DNA of 64,000 nt, from assembly GCA_052145115.1 (NCBI GenBank), contig JBKQPG010000094.1, positions 25,208-89,207 on the forward strand, given 5' to 3'. A program made the position numbers and the translations under genes. Below are positions 63,780 through 64,000 of the stretch, in pieces; positions within the stretch are counted from its first letter, which is position 1, and the number at the start of each line of letters is the position of its first letter. The notes beneath the pieces are model-generated. The model saw only the letters and a list, made by a program, of their open reading frames with translations, searched no databases and was not told the DNA's origin. This DNA is from CAIVVT01 sp052145115. GTDB taxonomy: Bacteria > Acidobacteriota > Terriglobia > Bryobacterales > Bryobacteraceae.

Positions 63780-64000
63780 GGGTCGGGTGGCCGCTCTGGT
63801 CCCACCTTCCCGCCGCTCTCCCACCCTCCGCATTCCGCAGCATTTTCCAATTCAAGAATGAGCCTGAAGGTGTGCAGCATTATCCAATCCACAAATGAGC
63901 CTCAAATCGGAGAGTGATTCCAATACAAGAGGAGCCTGAAATTCAAGGCCTGATTTCGGGGTTCTGACCCTCCTTTCGTCGTTTGTTTGGGGGAGTGGGG
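63780..64000. mobile_element. Probable terminus of an IS21-like insertion sequence (truncated by the window edge)
   Basis: Three direct repeats of about 22 bp start at 63846, 63883 and 63919. They share TCCAAT, then (C/A)A(A/G)A(A/G)-type bases, then GAGCCT(G/C)AA, and are 36-37 bp apart. Multiple terminal repeats of this size are typical of IS21-family ends. No transposase frame begins before base 64000, and no other gene is seen in the last 220 bp. Confidence 0.5.

Overview
The window is about 64 kb of GC-rich bacterial chromosome carrying the replication-origin gene set. The gene content fits an acidobacterium of the Solibacter/Bryobacter type. The signs are a 1265-residue Oar-like TonB receptor with an N-terminal carboxypeptidase-regulatory domain, FG-GAP/ASPIC-UnbV and TPR proteins, a PEP-CTERM protein, a 438-residue protein with an N-terminal domain I associate with acidobacteria, and Tat-exported sugar-isomerase-like proteins. 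This assignment rests on gene content only; no rRNA is present.

Layout. 0-18 kb: a partial mutarotase-like gene, an ABC ATPase with its HlyD/MacA-type adaptor, a Tat-exported sugar isomerase/epimerase, sppA, a FliA/WhiG-like sigma factor, a PilZ protein, an M28 peptidase, hemH, two tandem cyclophilins, hemQ, a PEP-CTERM protein, a NarL-type two-component system and an M3 oligopeptidase. hemH with hemQ implies the coproporphyrin-dependent route to heme. 18-19 kb is non-coding and carries a diverged 164-bp duplication. 19-30 kb is an acidobacterial surface module: FG-GAP/ASPIC protein, TPR proteins, TonB receptor, small lipoprotein and a membrane protein, with clusters of GTTCnGAAC-like sites in two of the intergenic regions. 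30-33 kb holds a small cluster of a DegT-type aminotransferase, two half-size EamA proteins and a creatininase-family amidohydrolase. 33.5-40 kb holds tRNA-Leu, secG, a large TPR protein, an acyl-CoA synthetase/ACP/acyltransferase fusion and an AAA ATPase.

40-46 kb is tRNA-Gly, dnaA, dnaN and gyrB, with no recF in the usual place. 45.8-57.4 kb, all but one gene on the minus strand, is alr followed by a polysaccharide locus: five glycosyltransferase genes (one a GT2-GT4 fusion), a methyltransferase with a long repeat-built coiled coil, and a Wzt-like ABC ATPase with an extra C-terminal domain. This resembles ABC-transporter-dependent O-antigen export, with the methyltransferase/coiled-coil protein in the place of a WbdD-type chain terminator and length ruler. 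The Wzm permease is not in the window. 57.9-63.6 kb is tRNA-Met, parB, parA, two parS sites, rsmG, mnmG and purD.

Two inverted copies of a MITE-like element (39988-40170 and 63572-63779) bracket the whole dnaA-to-purD block. The second copy supplies the purD stop codon. The window ends in what looks like the multi-repeat terminus of an IS21-like element. The most interesting items are the ruler-like coiled coil with near-identical DNA repeats, the MITE pair around the origin/partition block, the altered DNA-contact residue of DnaA with its non-canonical candidate boxes, and the equal-length 164-bp intergenic duplication.
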